Shown: positions 1-11,601, counted from the first letter of the stretch. The stretch: 64,000 nt of DNA from Himantopus leucocephalus (GCA_003993805.1 RSEF01000004.1:8798536-8862535); one strand, 5' to 3'. The notes: a model not told the origin generated them from the letters alone. Program-made: numbers and translations.

Positions 1-1125
1 TTCCCGAGACGGTTTTGTATCTTGGAAAGAACACCACGTCATTAGATAGGTCAGAGAGGCAGGAAGAAAATGCATACAGATAAGGTAAACATACCGCTCT
101 TACAGAAATATTAAAATGAATAGCACTGTTCATCTTAGAAGGAAATGAAAAGCATGACATAAGAGGATAAATGTACTGACACACAGAGGTGTATTTGTAG
201 GTCAAGTAAATTATATGGTGACTGCTCCCAGAATTCTAGTTCAAGAAGTGGGGGGATCAATTAAATCAGTATGTTAGGTTTTAAGGGAATAACAAAAAAA
301 TATCTTGCGTGCTGCATGGTTGGAGTGCTGAGCACATAATGGATTTCACAACATTGCATTAAAGAATAACAATATTCAGAGCTACAATAATTAAGACAAA
401 ATAGACACGATCTCTGGAGAGCAGTGCAGAACCTTATTTTCCAGCACCTTTAAGCTATTCTAAGCTGTGGGAGTGAGATCTTTATAAGTGATAATTCTAC
501 CCTATGGCACTTCTAACACATTTTTCATAAACAACTCACATTTGCCCGTGTTAGTTCTGGTGTACTTTACAGTTTTAGCAACACAGCGTTTCTTGTTTCT
601 GCAGATTTGCATTTGTCCGCACACGTTTGATGTAAGCTGGCAAACCATAGCTTGTCTCCAGAGCGAAACAACCCCCTGAACAACACAAGATCTCCTCCTG
701 ATAAAGCAGGCTATGCCAAGATGTCACTACGTGTATGCTCCAGTGACTTAATTCCAGTAACTGAAAGTCAGAGCTCTGAGGACATGACTTTCCCGGTGTA
801 GGTAGGGCAGAACACAGCATTTCATGGTTCTCATCACAACCCACGTCCAAACCGCTACAGATCGCATGACGACAGCACCAGCAAAACCTGCAGAATCATT
901 GAATCATTCAACAGTTATCATTTCAGTAAGTTACACAGCGTGGTAAACTGTGTTTCAGCAATCATAAAAGTAGTTCATGGAAGAAACCATTAAGTAGTAA
1001 CAGAAGATATGTTATCCTGTATTTGCTACAGCACGTTGTGATAGTCAGCTTCCAATCCGGTGTGTTAATATAGGAAGATTAGTTTCTGACTCTCAGAGAA
1101 ATCAATGAACTAAAATTTTCATGAG
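1..1125. other. Non-coding AT-rich DNA
   Basis: I see no gene or known repeat here. Short open frames occur on both strands around 488-850, but none resembles a known protein and they overlap each other in opposite directions, as chance frames do. The stretch runs up to the first copy of the duplicated sequence around the gap at 1238. Confidence 0.6.
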
Positions 1126-1351
1126 AGAAAGCTGTAGGCTTTAATATTTTTAACACAGAGAAGTAAAAAATAATTAAAAAAAATATTTCAGGAAATGTAA
1201 AAGAAAAATAAAATTAAATGTGCTGGGGCATTAAGGTNCAGAAAGCTGTAGGCTTTAATATTTTTAACACGGAGAAGTAAAAAATAATTAAAAAAAAAGT
1301 TTCAGGGAATGTAAAAGAAAAATAAAATTAAATGTGCTGGGGCATTAAGGT
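1126..1351 (+). repeat. Direct duplication flanking single-N gap 1238 (probable assembly artefact)
   Basis: Two 112-bp copies, 1126-1237 and 1240-1351, lie in the same orientation on either side of an N at 1238. They run in step from the AGAAAGCTG start to the GGGGCATTAAGGT end and differ at about four positions (A/G in CACAGAG versus CACGGAG, two bases after the A-run, and A/G in the GGAAATG/GGGAATG stretch). Such repeats exactly abutting an N are what results when two overlapping contig ends, possibly from the two haplotypes, are joined without merging. A true tandem duplication interrupted by a gap is the less likely alternative. Confidence 0.85.
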
Positions 1352-3859
1352 CAGCTCCCTAATGCACAGTAAGCGTTCACTAGTGTAAAAAGCTTTTATG
1401 GTTTCCTGAGGCTCAACATGCCCATTTCTGCTTTTAGATGTCAACAGGTTCATCCCAACCATGCCCTTAGCATTCGCAAATCATCCACTTCATTGTCAGC
1501 CAGTGCTGATCAGCTGGGTGAGTAAATCTGGAGAAGTTCACGACCAAACACAACATCCCTGGTGCAGCACTCTGTACTGAATTCGAAACTTTTATTTCTG
1601 AGGTTGCCCTCCGTGCCAAACGTGCAGAGGAGATCACCTCGCTGAGAGGTGCAACAAATACAAGCTGTTATGAATGCAGCACTGACAAAAAAATGCAAGC
1701 ACCTTGGCCTTGTCAACCCAACGTTAAAAGTTATAGCCAAGCTCTTGATCAGAACCGTTACCTGCTACCCGGCACAAAGGAAACAAAGGCAATGCAGCGA
1801 AAACGCTCACATGGAGCGTTACCTGCTAGCTGCCCTCCACAGCTGCCTCCACACAGGGCCAGGGCAAAATTATAATTCACGTATTTATACCCCGATGATA
1901 ACCCCCCTGATCTCTGCTACTGGGGATAAAACCAAACCAATTATACATTTCCAAAGATTCTCCAAAGCTGAAAGCTTTTGTCTTTCCTAGTGTATATGAC
2001 TTTGTGGAAGCGAGAGAACAGATTCAAGTGAAGTTCATAGTCACTCTCATTTCCAGAAGAGGTTTCTCTAGTGCACCAAGTCTATGGCAGCATCCATCCC
2101 TCCTTTGCTTCTTCGGTCCTGGTTTCCCAGTCTGAAGGTTTGTTGGAGTTCGGAGCTTAGATCCATACACACATACAGAGACACACATGTTTAGGTTTCT
2201 TTCATGTAAAGGTGACTAGTTATTTAAACTTATCAGCCCATGATAAAAAGTCACCTGTGAGGAAAAGACTCTCCTGCCATGTGATTTCTAAACCCTTTTA
2301 CTGAGGCTGTACAAAGGGGTTTGTGTTTGCTTGTAAGATTCCTACCAATATAACAGTCCTACAAAATCCCATACCCATCAATATCCTGGTTTTACAGAAA
2401 ACCAGGAATACATGTCCATTTGTATGGAACTCGCACTGTGGTATTTGGCAGCATGACAACCGCATTTTATAGAAGTTGTCACCATGAGACTTGTTCTGGC
2501 CAGAATACATTTGCTTACCACAAACTGGTATGGGCAGGAATGTCCCACCAGTATGAAATGGCATGCTTTGTCCATACTCTGTAACAATTACGGTCAGGCA
2601 GTACAAATACTTTCAACGTAACTGAAATTCTTCAAAATTCCCTAGTTTACTGTTTTGTTTATGTTGGAATAGAATCAAAACACTCAGCTCAGATTTACTT
2701 TCCCAAGGAAGTCTCACAGCTCGTCTTTTGTGCCCAGTACCTTTATGAAGAACCAAACAACCAGAAATGTCTGTGCTACTGCTTATTTATATTATATTAG
2801 TTGCTACTGGGTTTCAGCATACCATAAAATGTTAGTAACTATTAAAAACATATGCGTATTTTCCTACAGGGCATAATGCAGACTGCATATCAAGTTACAA
2901 GTATTTTATCAATTTTTATAGTTAGTTTTAGTATATGAATAAAAATGCTACTTATAATTAACATTTATCCCTCTTATGTACTCTTAGATATATACATACG
3001 TACCAACTTCGGTAATAAACATTGCAGTATCTTTTAAAGGTAAATAAGTCAATTAAAAAAATTTACTAAAGTACTTAGGTGTACCATAGTAATTTCATTT
3101 GTTTCAATTATGCAACTATTGTGAATTTTAACATCTCAAAATGCCTAGTTTTGATAGCTTTTTTTTTTTTCCTTTTCAATCAAGTAACCTTCTCCATTCC
3201 CTCAAAAATATTTTTAAACATCATAGGTACAACATAATTGCAGAACTACAAAGATCCATTATGGCTGACATGGCACTAATAGTCCTTGTGGGTGTACCTT
3301 TATTTTAAGAAAGGATGAAAACTTTTTGTTTTCTGGCTTTTTGTCAGAAATTGCATTGTTGTGGGTTTCTTTTTTTAAAAAGATGTTCAAGTACTTTCCT
3401 CACAGCTTTTCTTCCTCGCTTTTCTAAGCTGAAGAACTTCTTCACCATTTCAGATACAATAGAGCAAGCATGCCTTCCACCGAGCTGCCAATGTTTAAAT
3501 TACTAAACTAACCTCTCTTGCAGTAAGAGTTGAACTTCAAATGTTTATTTAATTTCACTTACTCTTCTATCCTTTCAGTTATCTATTACTAGCCATCTGG
3601 ATTACCACCATCAATAAAAATTGGTTTGTGCTGTAAGACAGGGGTCAGCATCTTGAAAAGACTCTCCATCTCATTAGATAGATTTACAATTAAAACAGTG
3701 TAAAACACTTAACATCTACATGTTAAAGCTATAACTCATAGCCTATACTGAAGTAATTACAACAATGAATACTGTTATGTACTCTGTTCCGTTGAGATAA
3801 GCAGTGTAGGATCCACTCACAATTACTGTGATGACACCTAAGGAGTCGCAGGTCCCAAG
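1352..3859. other. Non-coding DNA, no recognised element
   Basis: AT-rich sequence with scattered short open frames of up to 113 codons. The 11-base string GTTACCTGCTA occurs twice (about 1756 and 1817). I find no known repeat family, RNA gene or conserved exon. The long run of T near 3161-3172 is a homopolymer. Confidence 0.55.
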
Positions 3860-4110
3860 GCCTAGGCTAAACCGTACAACGGCACCTTCACCAGGGCGCT
3901 AACGAGCGGAAGAATAAGCAGAGTGGCAGGTACAACTCCTCACCCCTTCCCGCAAGGGCTGCCACCTGGGCTGGCCCCCAGGCACCCCCTCGGAGCACCT
4001 CAGAGCTACTCTCACCGTCGCTGCTTCGTGGCAGTGGCTTTCGGTCCACGTGGCAGAAGAATTAATGCCAGATTTCACACACCACACCCCGAGAGGCAGG
4101 GCTGCCTCTC
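3860..4110. other. Small GC- and CpG-rich patch
   Basis: This roughly 250-bp patch stands out from its AT-rich surroundings. It is visibly GC-rich and carries around a dozen CpG dinucleotides, for example in GGGCGCTAACGAGCGG and CACCGTCGCTGCTTCG. Open frames of 77 codons (plus) and 62 codons (minus) overlap it in opposite directions, as expected where GC-rich sequence lacks stop codons. It could be a minor CpG cluster, a non-coding exon or a regulatory element. It is too short for a classical CpG island promoter, and I cannot name it. Confidence 0.4.
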
Positions 4111-7100
4111 AGCCATTCCACAAATCAACAATCTCCTGGATTTTCAGCTAAAGTAACGAGTGAGAAACTTCCAAAACCCTGCTGGTGAGAAGAACACAAC
4201 ACGATTACTAAGCTAATACAACATTTCTACCCTGAAGTCTTTCAAGGCAAGTGGGAACCTTCAGAAAGCGCTTTTAGTGACCGCCGGGATGAATGGCTCC
4301 AGTAAATGCGCTTTAGAAGCTGGAAGATAAAGATCTGGATTTCTCTTTTGTCTGGAAAGCTTTGTCTTATATCCTCTTCCCCCTCGCCCTGCAGATGCCC
4401 CCAAAATACAAAGAGTCCACAGACTCGAAAGCACAGAAGTGTGGCAGTCAGGGATTTCGCCTGGTTTCCTTACAGGTCTGCTTTTATGTGAAATCTCTTC
4501 TTTCATCTTTGCTTTCTCTTCACACACTTTGCCACAGAGCTAATTCATCCTTATAGACAAATAGTGGCTGCTTTTCTTTTAAACACAAAATCCTTTGTTA
4601 GGAAAAAACGCCAAGAGATCAAATTAGAACAATATATGCGTGTGCGTATCGCCATTTTAATTTAAATAGGCTGTTAAGTAGAATAAGGCAGCAATCTTTT
4701 CACTTCATTTCTCCCAACAGATGCTAATAAGAGAAAGATAGGAGCATTTTAAACTAGAGAGGTCAACAGGTATTCGAAAAGTGAAGCAGAGAGATTTCTG
4801 TTAACGTTGTTACACAAGTATCACAGTGGGAAAAGGCAAGCGCTACCTTACGCGTGATGTACACATCATGTTAGACGCATAGCCACAGAAGCTAGCCCCA
4901 TTTTCAGTCTCCTTCTATCTTGAAGCAAAATAGTCATCTCAAACCTCTTAGTAAGTGCTGTGAACAGTATTTAAATTTGAGCTTTACTTACAGATACGCT
5001 AGCCTAAACGGCATGCGCAGTTAGAGTGAAAAGATGGCATCTGCAATTTTAACTGGCCACTCCTACAACAGATAAGTTCTGTCTATCTGTCTACTGAATT
5101 AGTTTGTTTGTCTTCTGGGTTGGGAGGATTTTTTTTAGAGAATAAATATGCTTGGCAATATTTTATAGCACTTTCAAATGCAACGAAGTAATTAATTCTT
5201 CAAAGCAGAAAGACTACAGAGATATCCAACGAATCAAATAATTCTCCCCCCACATAAGCACTATTATCCTGTGTGTGTTTTTCAGTAAAAGAAAGATAAA
5301 CTGAGAGATTAAGTGAATTGTCCAAGGCGGTATGTTGAGAAATTCATGGAAACAGACTTAATGGAAGCAGCACCTCGTAACACCGAAACGTTTAGTCTAG
5401 CAGACTAGGAACGTTCTAGATGAAAGATATGTTGGCCTTCCTGCACAATATCATGTGCGCATTTTATGTCAGACATCAAGTAATACTGCAGCAAGTGCTA
5501 ATAACCCCTCTCAAGTGGGCAAAGCCAGATATTTCACAATGGAGCAGTAGGATGAAACTATGCTGTTCATTCCCAGGAATTATTTTATTCAGGCAGGAAT
5601 ACAGATTTCCAGAGCAGATGCTTTAGCATTTGGGTCCGAGATTAAATTCTTGAAGAGACACACCTGAAAACACTTACAGCAAGAAGGCAAATTCAGACTA
5701 TATAGAAATTAGTCACAACTGTAACATGAATTTTTTATGCCAGTTCTAGATACAACACAGACTACAGCAGAAGTTAAATACGTATGCTGTATCTCAGTTG
5801 CTGTATCTCTAGTTTGTGTCACAGATCGTGCAAATTAGCTCATTCAACAGCAAACACACAATTTAAACAATAGCAACTCTATTTATTTAATACAGAGAAT
5901 TACTCGACCTGTTAAAGATTATCCAATTTCACCAAAGCAGTAAGAAGTCAGACAAAAACTCTCCTCCACTTGAAGTACAAAACACAGACCACACTAGAGA
6001 GAAGAAACAAATAGGATGGAGCCTAGGAAATGTAAGGAGGTACTCATCTTGGAAGTATCAATCCAATCAGAAAAAAAAGTTAAAATCTCTTAAGTAAAAA
6101 GTTCACTCCAGATTAGAAGTTAGAAAGTCTCTGACGTGTTTATGAAGAGATATTTAAACTTAAAAGAATATTTTCCATTCTGTTGAAGATCTCTTGCATA
6201 GCATACAGAGTTTCAGAACAGTCATCTTCTATTTTGAAGACTGTTTTTAACAGTAAGTTACCAGTTTCCAAGACTTCCAAAGTTCTTGTGGGTTTGTTCT
6301 TTTTTTTTTTTTTTGATTCTTCTACATGAGACCTCCTAAATTGCCAATCTCATATAATTTGTCATGACAGCACAAAAAACATTTTGCAGGTGTCTATAGC
6401 AAGACACCTGCTTCTTTTGTTTAGAATCAAGAAAATAAGTGCAAAAGTAATACTTCATTAATACCTCCTTTCATAACGCTGAAGTTATTTTTAAAAGTGT
6501 ACCTCCTCTAATGGAATAGATGACTTCTTTGTCTCTGTGACTTTCTTTCCAAACAGCACGTACTTTATATGAAACATAGCTCCGAGGCTGTCAATTGAGC
6601 TTGAAAGTTAATGTTCCTGTAAATCACCAACTGCCAAAACGAGTTACACCATTTACCTTGTGACTGTTTTTTGAAAGTTATCATCGAAGTATTTAGCTAA
6701 TCGCACTTCAGACCCTGTTTGTCTCCCAAGCCTGTATGGCCAGAAGCCATTCACGTACACAAGACCCAACAACACAACTGCACGCTCACTGGATGAGCGA
6801 TGTTATGGTAAGTCATTAGTGTGCTCTACCACTGATGGATTTCAGAATTGAAGCTGCCATGAATCATGTCATTAACTTAAGATTCTCTCTCCATACTAAC
6901 GCGTCTTGCAGCAGAAGAGCCAGAGCAACAGCACAGTATTTCAGAGAAGTGCTTCCCACAGAACTCAAGAGGTGAAATGAAGGGTTTTCTTTCTTTAAAT
7001 GCACAGTTTAGACAAACAGGTTTGCAACCAGCAATCTTTATTTCTTCTTTTTTTTTTTCTCGTTTTTAAATAGGATTTTCCTAGATTATTTGCTGGCTTA

Positions 7101-7945
7101 TTTTTACACTCTTCCCTAAACCTACTTAAAAAAAACCCCAACAACTATGGCACAGCCTTAACCTTACACAGTGGGAGTTCAATAAGCATTAGAGGAGGCA
7201 ACTGTTGCTCTGACCCAACACAATGGCCAAGGGCAGACATTGAGCAAAATCCATAGCGAAAGATCAAGAAAAGACAAACCAGCGCATTCTAATCACGTTG
7301 CTAAATTTGAACGGAGCACAGTATTTCAAATTAATGATTGCGAGAGACAAAGTTTAAACAACAATATCAACACAAAGGAGAAAGCTGAAATCCCAGAAGA
7401 GACTGGAGTTGTGAGATGGTCTGTGACTGGAGTGCAGTGAAATGGTTGGTGACCAACACGGGCTATTTGCCCTGTATGTGTTTCAAGAGTTTCAATCTAG
7501 CTTCAGTCCTGCCCCATTGTTAACAACCAGTCTTCACTGAAGCACAGAAGGTGTCCACCTGAAATGTAGAATTACCCTTACTTTACCTAAAAACAAATCC
7601 AGGTTGCACACTCCCAAACCATTTCAGAAAGTGTAGTGAGGCACACGAAGTAGAGATCAATTTATCTGAACTAAAATGCAGCCGCACCTTCTGCATCCAA
7701 CCGGCAAACTGGCTATCGTTTTCCAAGCGTTCAATAAGGCTACCAAAAATTTTAGAGACAGATTATTTTAGTTTGTCTAATATCTCCTAATTTATAGTCA
7801 ACAGATTTTTAATTTAAGATCAGTTAAAATAATCTGATTGCTATTTTGTAATTACCGTTTTTAGTTAAGCAATACCACAGAGAGGAAAGTAGAACAAGGA
7901 TCAAAACCAGTCTCAGGTTGGGTACATTTGGGAAATAGCATGTTG
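4111..7945. other. Non-coding DNA with two splice-donor-like sites on the minus strand
   Basis: No gene or known repeat is recognised. On the minus strand a strong donor-like string GTAAGTAAAG is read downward from about 4992, but the bases before it contain stops in all three frames. A second donor-like site ends an open stretch at 6657-6802, listed separately. T-runs occur near 6300-6314 and 7050-7061, and an A8C4 junction at 7128-7139. Confidence 0.5.
6657..6802 (-). other. Open stretch with splice-like ends (weak exon candidate)
   Basis: Read on the minus strand, this segment stays open for about 48 codons after a TAA (6803-6805). It contains peptide strings such as VYVNGFWPYRLGRQ and EVRLAKYFDDNFQK, and ends at a donor-like ACAAG|GTAAAT (exon end 6657). 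AG dinucleotides at 6789-6790 and 6778-6779 could serve as acceptors, with only modest pyrimidine tracts. I recognise no protein family. Open stretches this long occur by chance many times in a window of this size, so this is only a candidate for RNA evidence. Confidence 0.12.
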
Positions 7946-8177
7946 ACAGGATGCCATTTATGAAAAGACTGTGCCAGGACACTAAAGAGGGTCTGAACTG
8001 TTGGTAGACAGTTGAGAAAAAAAAAAATCTGCCTTATTTCCATTTCAGTAGAAAATAAATTNACAGGATGCCAATTATGAAAAGACTGTGCCAGGACACT
8101 AACGAGGGTCTGAACTGTTGGTAGACAGTTGAGAAAAAAAAAATCTGCCTTATTTCCATTTCAGTAGAAAATAAATT
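7946..8177 (+). repeat. Direct duplication flanking single-N gap 8062 (probable assembly artefact)
   Basis: Copies at 7946-8061 (116 bp) and 8063-8177 (115 bp) begin ACAGGATGCC and end AGTAGAAAATAAATT, with N at 8062 between them. They differ by CATTTATG/CAATTATG, CTAAAGAGG/CTAACGAGG and one base in the internal A-run (11 versus 10). Near-identity exactly up to the N indicates two overlapping contig ends left unmerged. The 60-codon minus-strand open frame at 7861-8043 overlaps it and is not a supported gene. Confidence 0.87.
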
Positions 8178-9221
8178 TTTAGTAAAATTATGTATTTGAA
8201 TTATATCCTCTTTACTTTCTTCTTTAAATCAGCGGAGGATCCCTATGTCATTACAAGGCTATAAACAGCACTTCAGCAATGATTATATGCTAGCATTGTC
8301 ATTTCTTCCTCAGGCTTATTATGGGTCATATTTCTACCTAGATTGCAAGATTATTGTAATGTTTCAGGCCGGCAAGGATTAGTAAAAACAGTACATAAAT
8401 AATACAGCATGCAACTGAAATCAGGGTATTTGAGGAAAGGAAGAGGTAGGTAGGGATTTTAAGTGACAGGGAACTGATTACTTTAATGTTCATAATAATA
8501 AGACCTGCCAACGGAATAAGGAATAGAGTCATCAGTTTACTACCAGTGGTGACATTTCTTGTTGTCATTCAGCAAACTAATTGCCTCTTTTGTCAGGTAT
8601 GAATTCATTTTAACAGAGATGTTAAAGGCAATGGTGCCTGGCCAAGAAGATACTCTGATTCTTAAAGGTTTCCCCCGTTTACTAAAGTTCCTTTTCAAGT
8701 TTGTTCATCACTTATGCTGATTTCTGAGGAGCTATTGGGTTCTCGCTTTTCAGAGCGGGGGATAAAAATAAGACAGAAAGCATTATGAAGCAATTTGCCA
8801 GCCTGTATGTAATAACCTAAAGCATGTATCTATTTCTTCTTTAGAGAATAGGAAGCATTTAATCATTTCTGAAAGACCTACTTATCAAACTGAATTTCTT
8901 TAAGCATCTTTCTCTAAATCACAAAGAAAAAGTATGTTATGTTTACAGAAACGAAGCTCCTATGGCAATGAGCGGAAACATTAGCGAACAAACACATCCT
9001 GTTACTATGCTAAATTCTGCGAGCTCCTTTAACTTCACAATGCCTACTTTATGAATAAATTTTTTGCTGAGCAATATTACTCAGTGCAAAAAAAGTGATC
9101 AATAATTAACATGTCGCTTTCTTAACTCTAGCAGCCAAACTTTACAAGACATATACGGTTCTGGGGAAGCCTGTTTCTATCTTCCTGAATTTTTGCTCTC
9201 TTCTCTGTATGCACACACTGA
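8178..9221. other. Non-coding AT-rich DNA
   Basis: No gene, RNA or known repeat recognised. A 76-codon minus-strand open frame (8338-8568) is rich in hydrophobic residues, but it shows no recognisable family signature or splice context, and hydrophobic frames are common by chance in AT-rich DNA. Confidence 0.5.
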
Positions 9222-10280
9222 AGTCTCTTTCCTGTGCTGAGGGCCCCAGAGCTGGACGCAGTACTCCAGGTGGGGTCTCACCAGAGTGGAGTAGAGGGGC
9301 AGAACCACCTCCCTCTACCTGCTGGCCATGCTTCTTTTGATGCAGCCCCGGATACGGTTGGCCTTCTGGGCTGCGAGCACACATTGTTGGCTCATGTCCA
9401 GCTTTTCAGCCACCAGTACCCCCAAGTCCTTCTCCTCAGGGCTGCTCTCAATCCCTTCACCCCACAGCCTGTATTGATACTGCATTGCACCTTGGCCTTC
9501 CTCACCCCATCCCTACACAACCAGGCAGCATCCCTATACTTTTCCCAGGATACCCGTCCCTTCTTCCACCACCTGTGCATTTCCTTCTTGCCCTTTAGTT
9601 TGACCAGCAGATCTTGACTCAGCCATGCTGGTCTCTTGCCTTCTTCTCCTGATTTCTTACACCTGGGGATCGAGAGCTCTTACACTTTAAGGAAAGCATC
9701 GCTAAAGATCTGCCAGCTCTATTCTGCTCCCTTGGCTCTGAAGGCAGTTTCCCAGGGGGTCCCACTGACTAACTCCTGGAAGAGCCGGAAGTTTGCTTTC
9801 CTAAAATTCAGGGTCCTGACTTTACTCTTCGCCTGACCCATATCCCTCAGGGCTGTGAACTCCACCAGTGCATGACCACTTCAGCCCAGGCTGCCTCCAA
9901 TCTTCATGTCCCCAATTAACTCACTTGCATTGGTAACCAACAGGTCCAGTATTGCAGCCCCTCTGGTAGGGCTGTCTATTACCTGCCTTAAGAAGTTATC
10001 CTCAATGCATTCCAGGAGTCTCCTGGATTGCCTACAGCTTGTTGTGCTACTTTTCTAGCAGATGTCAGGGTGGCTAAAGTCTCCCAGCAGGGCAAGAGCC
10101 TGTGAGCACAATGCCTCCTGTAGATGGAGTAAGAAGGCTTCGTCAACAGGCTCCCCTTGATTGGGGGGCGTGAAGTAGACACCCACCACAAGGTTCCCTT
10201 TCTCACCTCTTATTATTACCCATAAGCTTTTAACCCACTCATGGCTATTCTTCAGAGACAGCTCTTCACGCTCCATTCAT
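9222..10280 (-). mobile_element. CR1 LINE fragment, internally deleted (reverse transcriptase core missing)
   Basis: Read on the minus strand this is a copy of a CR1 non-LTR retrotransposon, the dominant LINE of birds. From 10276 downward it encodes the C-terminal half of the apurinic-like endonuclease: SLWVIIRGEKGNLVVGVYF, then the catalytic-loop region ending GDFSHPDIC, where the family usually has GDFN, followed by an in-frame TAG where Trp is usual. It continues through the linker (CRDGVRKAK near 9490) and then jumps to the extreme C-terminal region, recognisable out of frame as [24 protein letters not shown] and [17 protein letters not shown]. The whole RT palm region, about 1 kb in a full element, is absent. 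The 5' end and the CR1 3' tail are also missing. Several stops and frameshifts show it is dead. The left boundary is approximate. Confidence 0.92.
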
Positions 10281-11521
10281 TTATGGATCATACCAGACCA
10301 AAGGGTTTTTACTTAAAACAGCCAATGCACTCATATCAAACATAGCTCCCAACGTTAATTTGTGACTTCCATTTGCCAAAAGCACCCTATTTCTCAAGAA
10401 TTTACCATTTACCTCAGTAAAGCACTTATGTTCTGCACTGTTACCAAACAGGCAGCTATTTTTCTTTTCTCATTCACTTTAAAATCAATAATATATCACC
10501 CCTACAAAACAGCACGAGAGATATAGGGCTTTGCATAGCTATAGCATACACATTCTTTGGAAAAAAACACATGAACAAAAACTGTCTTACGCACAAAATG
10601 TCTTTCTATTAGTTTGAATATGTGTAACATCACATACATAATGGTTCCAGCCCTAAGGGAAAGTTTTAAACACAATTTTCATGTCGTGTCTTTTCAGAAG
10701 AGAGGCCAGAAGGCAAAGTGGCTGAGCACATTAGTGATTATCCCTTCTGTTCATAAGGCTTCTGTGCCATCACCAGTAATGACAGTTAACTGGAAGATCA
10801 GAATCACGACCTGAGCCACTGTGCAAGTCTCTTAAAAGCAATGAAGCTACTTATACAGATATGTCCTATCAAATAATATTCTGTGATGTCGTAACACTGC
10901 AGCAGCACACATGAACACCCGATTGTACAAAGGATACGCTGCCAATCGATGTACCAAAAAGCACAAGTGTCTTAAAATGTCTCTCCTGCAGTCCAAGTGC
11001 AAAATTGGACATGGAAAATGAGTGGAGCTAGGATGGCCGCAAGTTATGATTTAGTAACGACCGGCTGAAATGTTAGATGTCTAACATCAGACGCGTTGAG
11101 AGAACATTTCTAAGGTGGTACGGAGTTGGGGACGTTAGCCCCCAATTCAGCCTTGAAGATGGATGAAATTCATCCAGCGATTTTCACAAATCAAATGCTC
11201 ACCCTTCAAACTTTATGGTCTTGAATGTGACCTACAGAAAGGGTAAACACTCGCTGAGCCCTACACATAAGATTAAAAACTTTTCCGACAGAAGTGGCTA
11301 TTAATTGAAGATTTAGTCTTACTAACTCACTGCCATTGCCCGTACTTTTCCTTCTGTAACAACTGCTAACTTAACACTTTGGTTTGCATTTTCGAAGCTA
11401 CAAAAAAATCTATCAGAAGAAACTAAATAAAAAAAAGTATCTTTCATGCTTTTGTTTCCTCATGAAAAGGGATTTATTTCAAAAATACAAGTTTTAGGGT
11501 CTCCTCTATGTTAGCACATAC

Positions 11522-11601
11522 CTGCGGGTATTTAGGAGAATTAAATTTAGGTTGAGTTATTTGAGAAATACGTATGCAATTTATTTTCAACGAAACATTC
11601 C
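11522..11601 (-). other. 80-bp open segment between splice-like signals (weak exon candidate)
   Basis: On the minus strand an acceptor-like TTCTGTAG precedes 11601 and a near-consensus donor CAG|GTATGTGC follows 11522. The 80 bp between are open in one frame for 26 codons and include the peptide ISQITQPKFNSPKYPQ. I cannot assign it to a family. The donor is good and the pyrimidine tract poor. A chance match is likely enough that RNA-seq or cross-species alignment must decide. Confidence 0.12.

Noticed and set aside
1126..1351. Genuine tandem duplication
   Set aside because: The copies abut the N exactly, as at four other gaps, so unmerged contig overlap is simpler.
5005..5040. NRF1/YY1-like promoter strings (GGCATGCGCAG, AAGATGGC)
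   Set aside because: Single copies, no CpG-rich context and no downstream exon; chance matches are likely.
4981..5055. Minus-strand exon before the GTAAGTAAAG donor
   Set aside because: All three reading frames contain stops in the roughly 45 bases between the nearest acceptor-like AG and the donor, so it is not coding; a non-coding exon cannot be excluded.
9234..9617. 127-codon plus-strand open frame
   Set aside because: It is antisense to the CR1 element, whose own minus-strand coding pattern explains the sequence.
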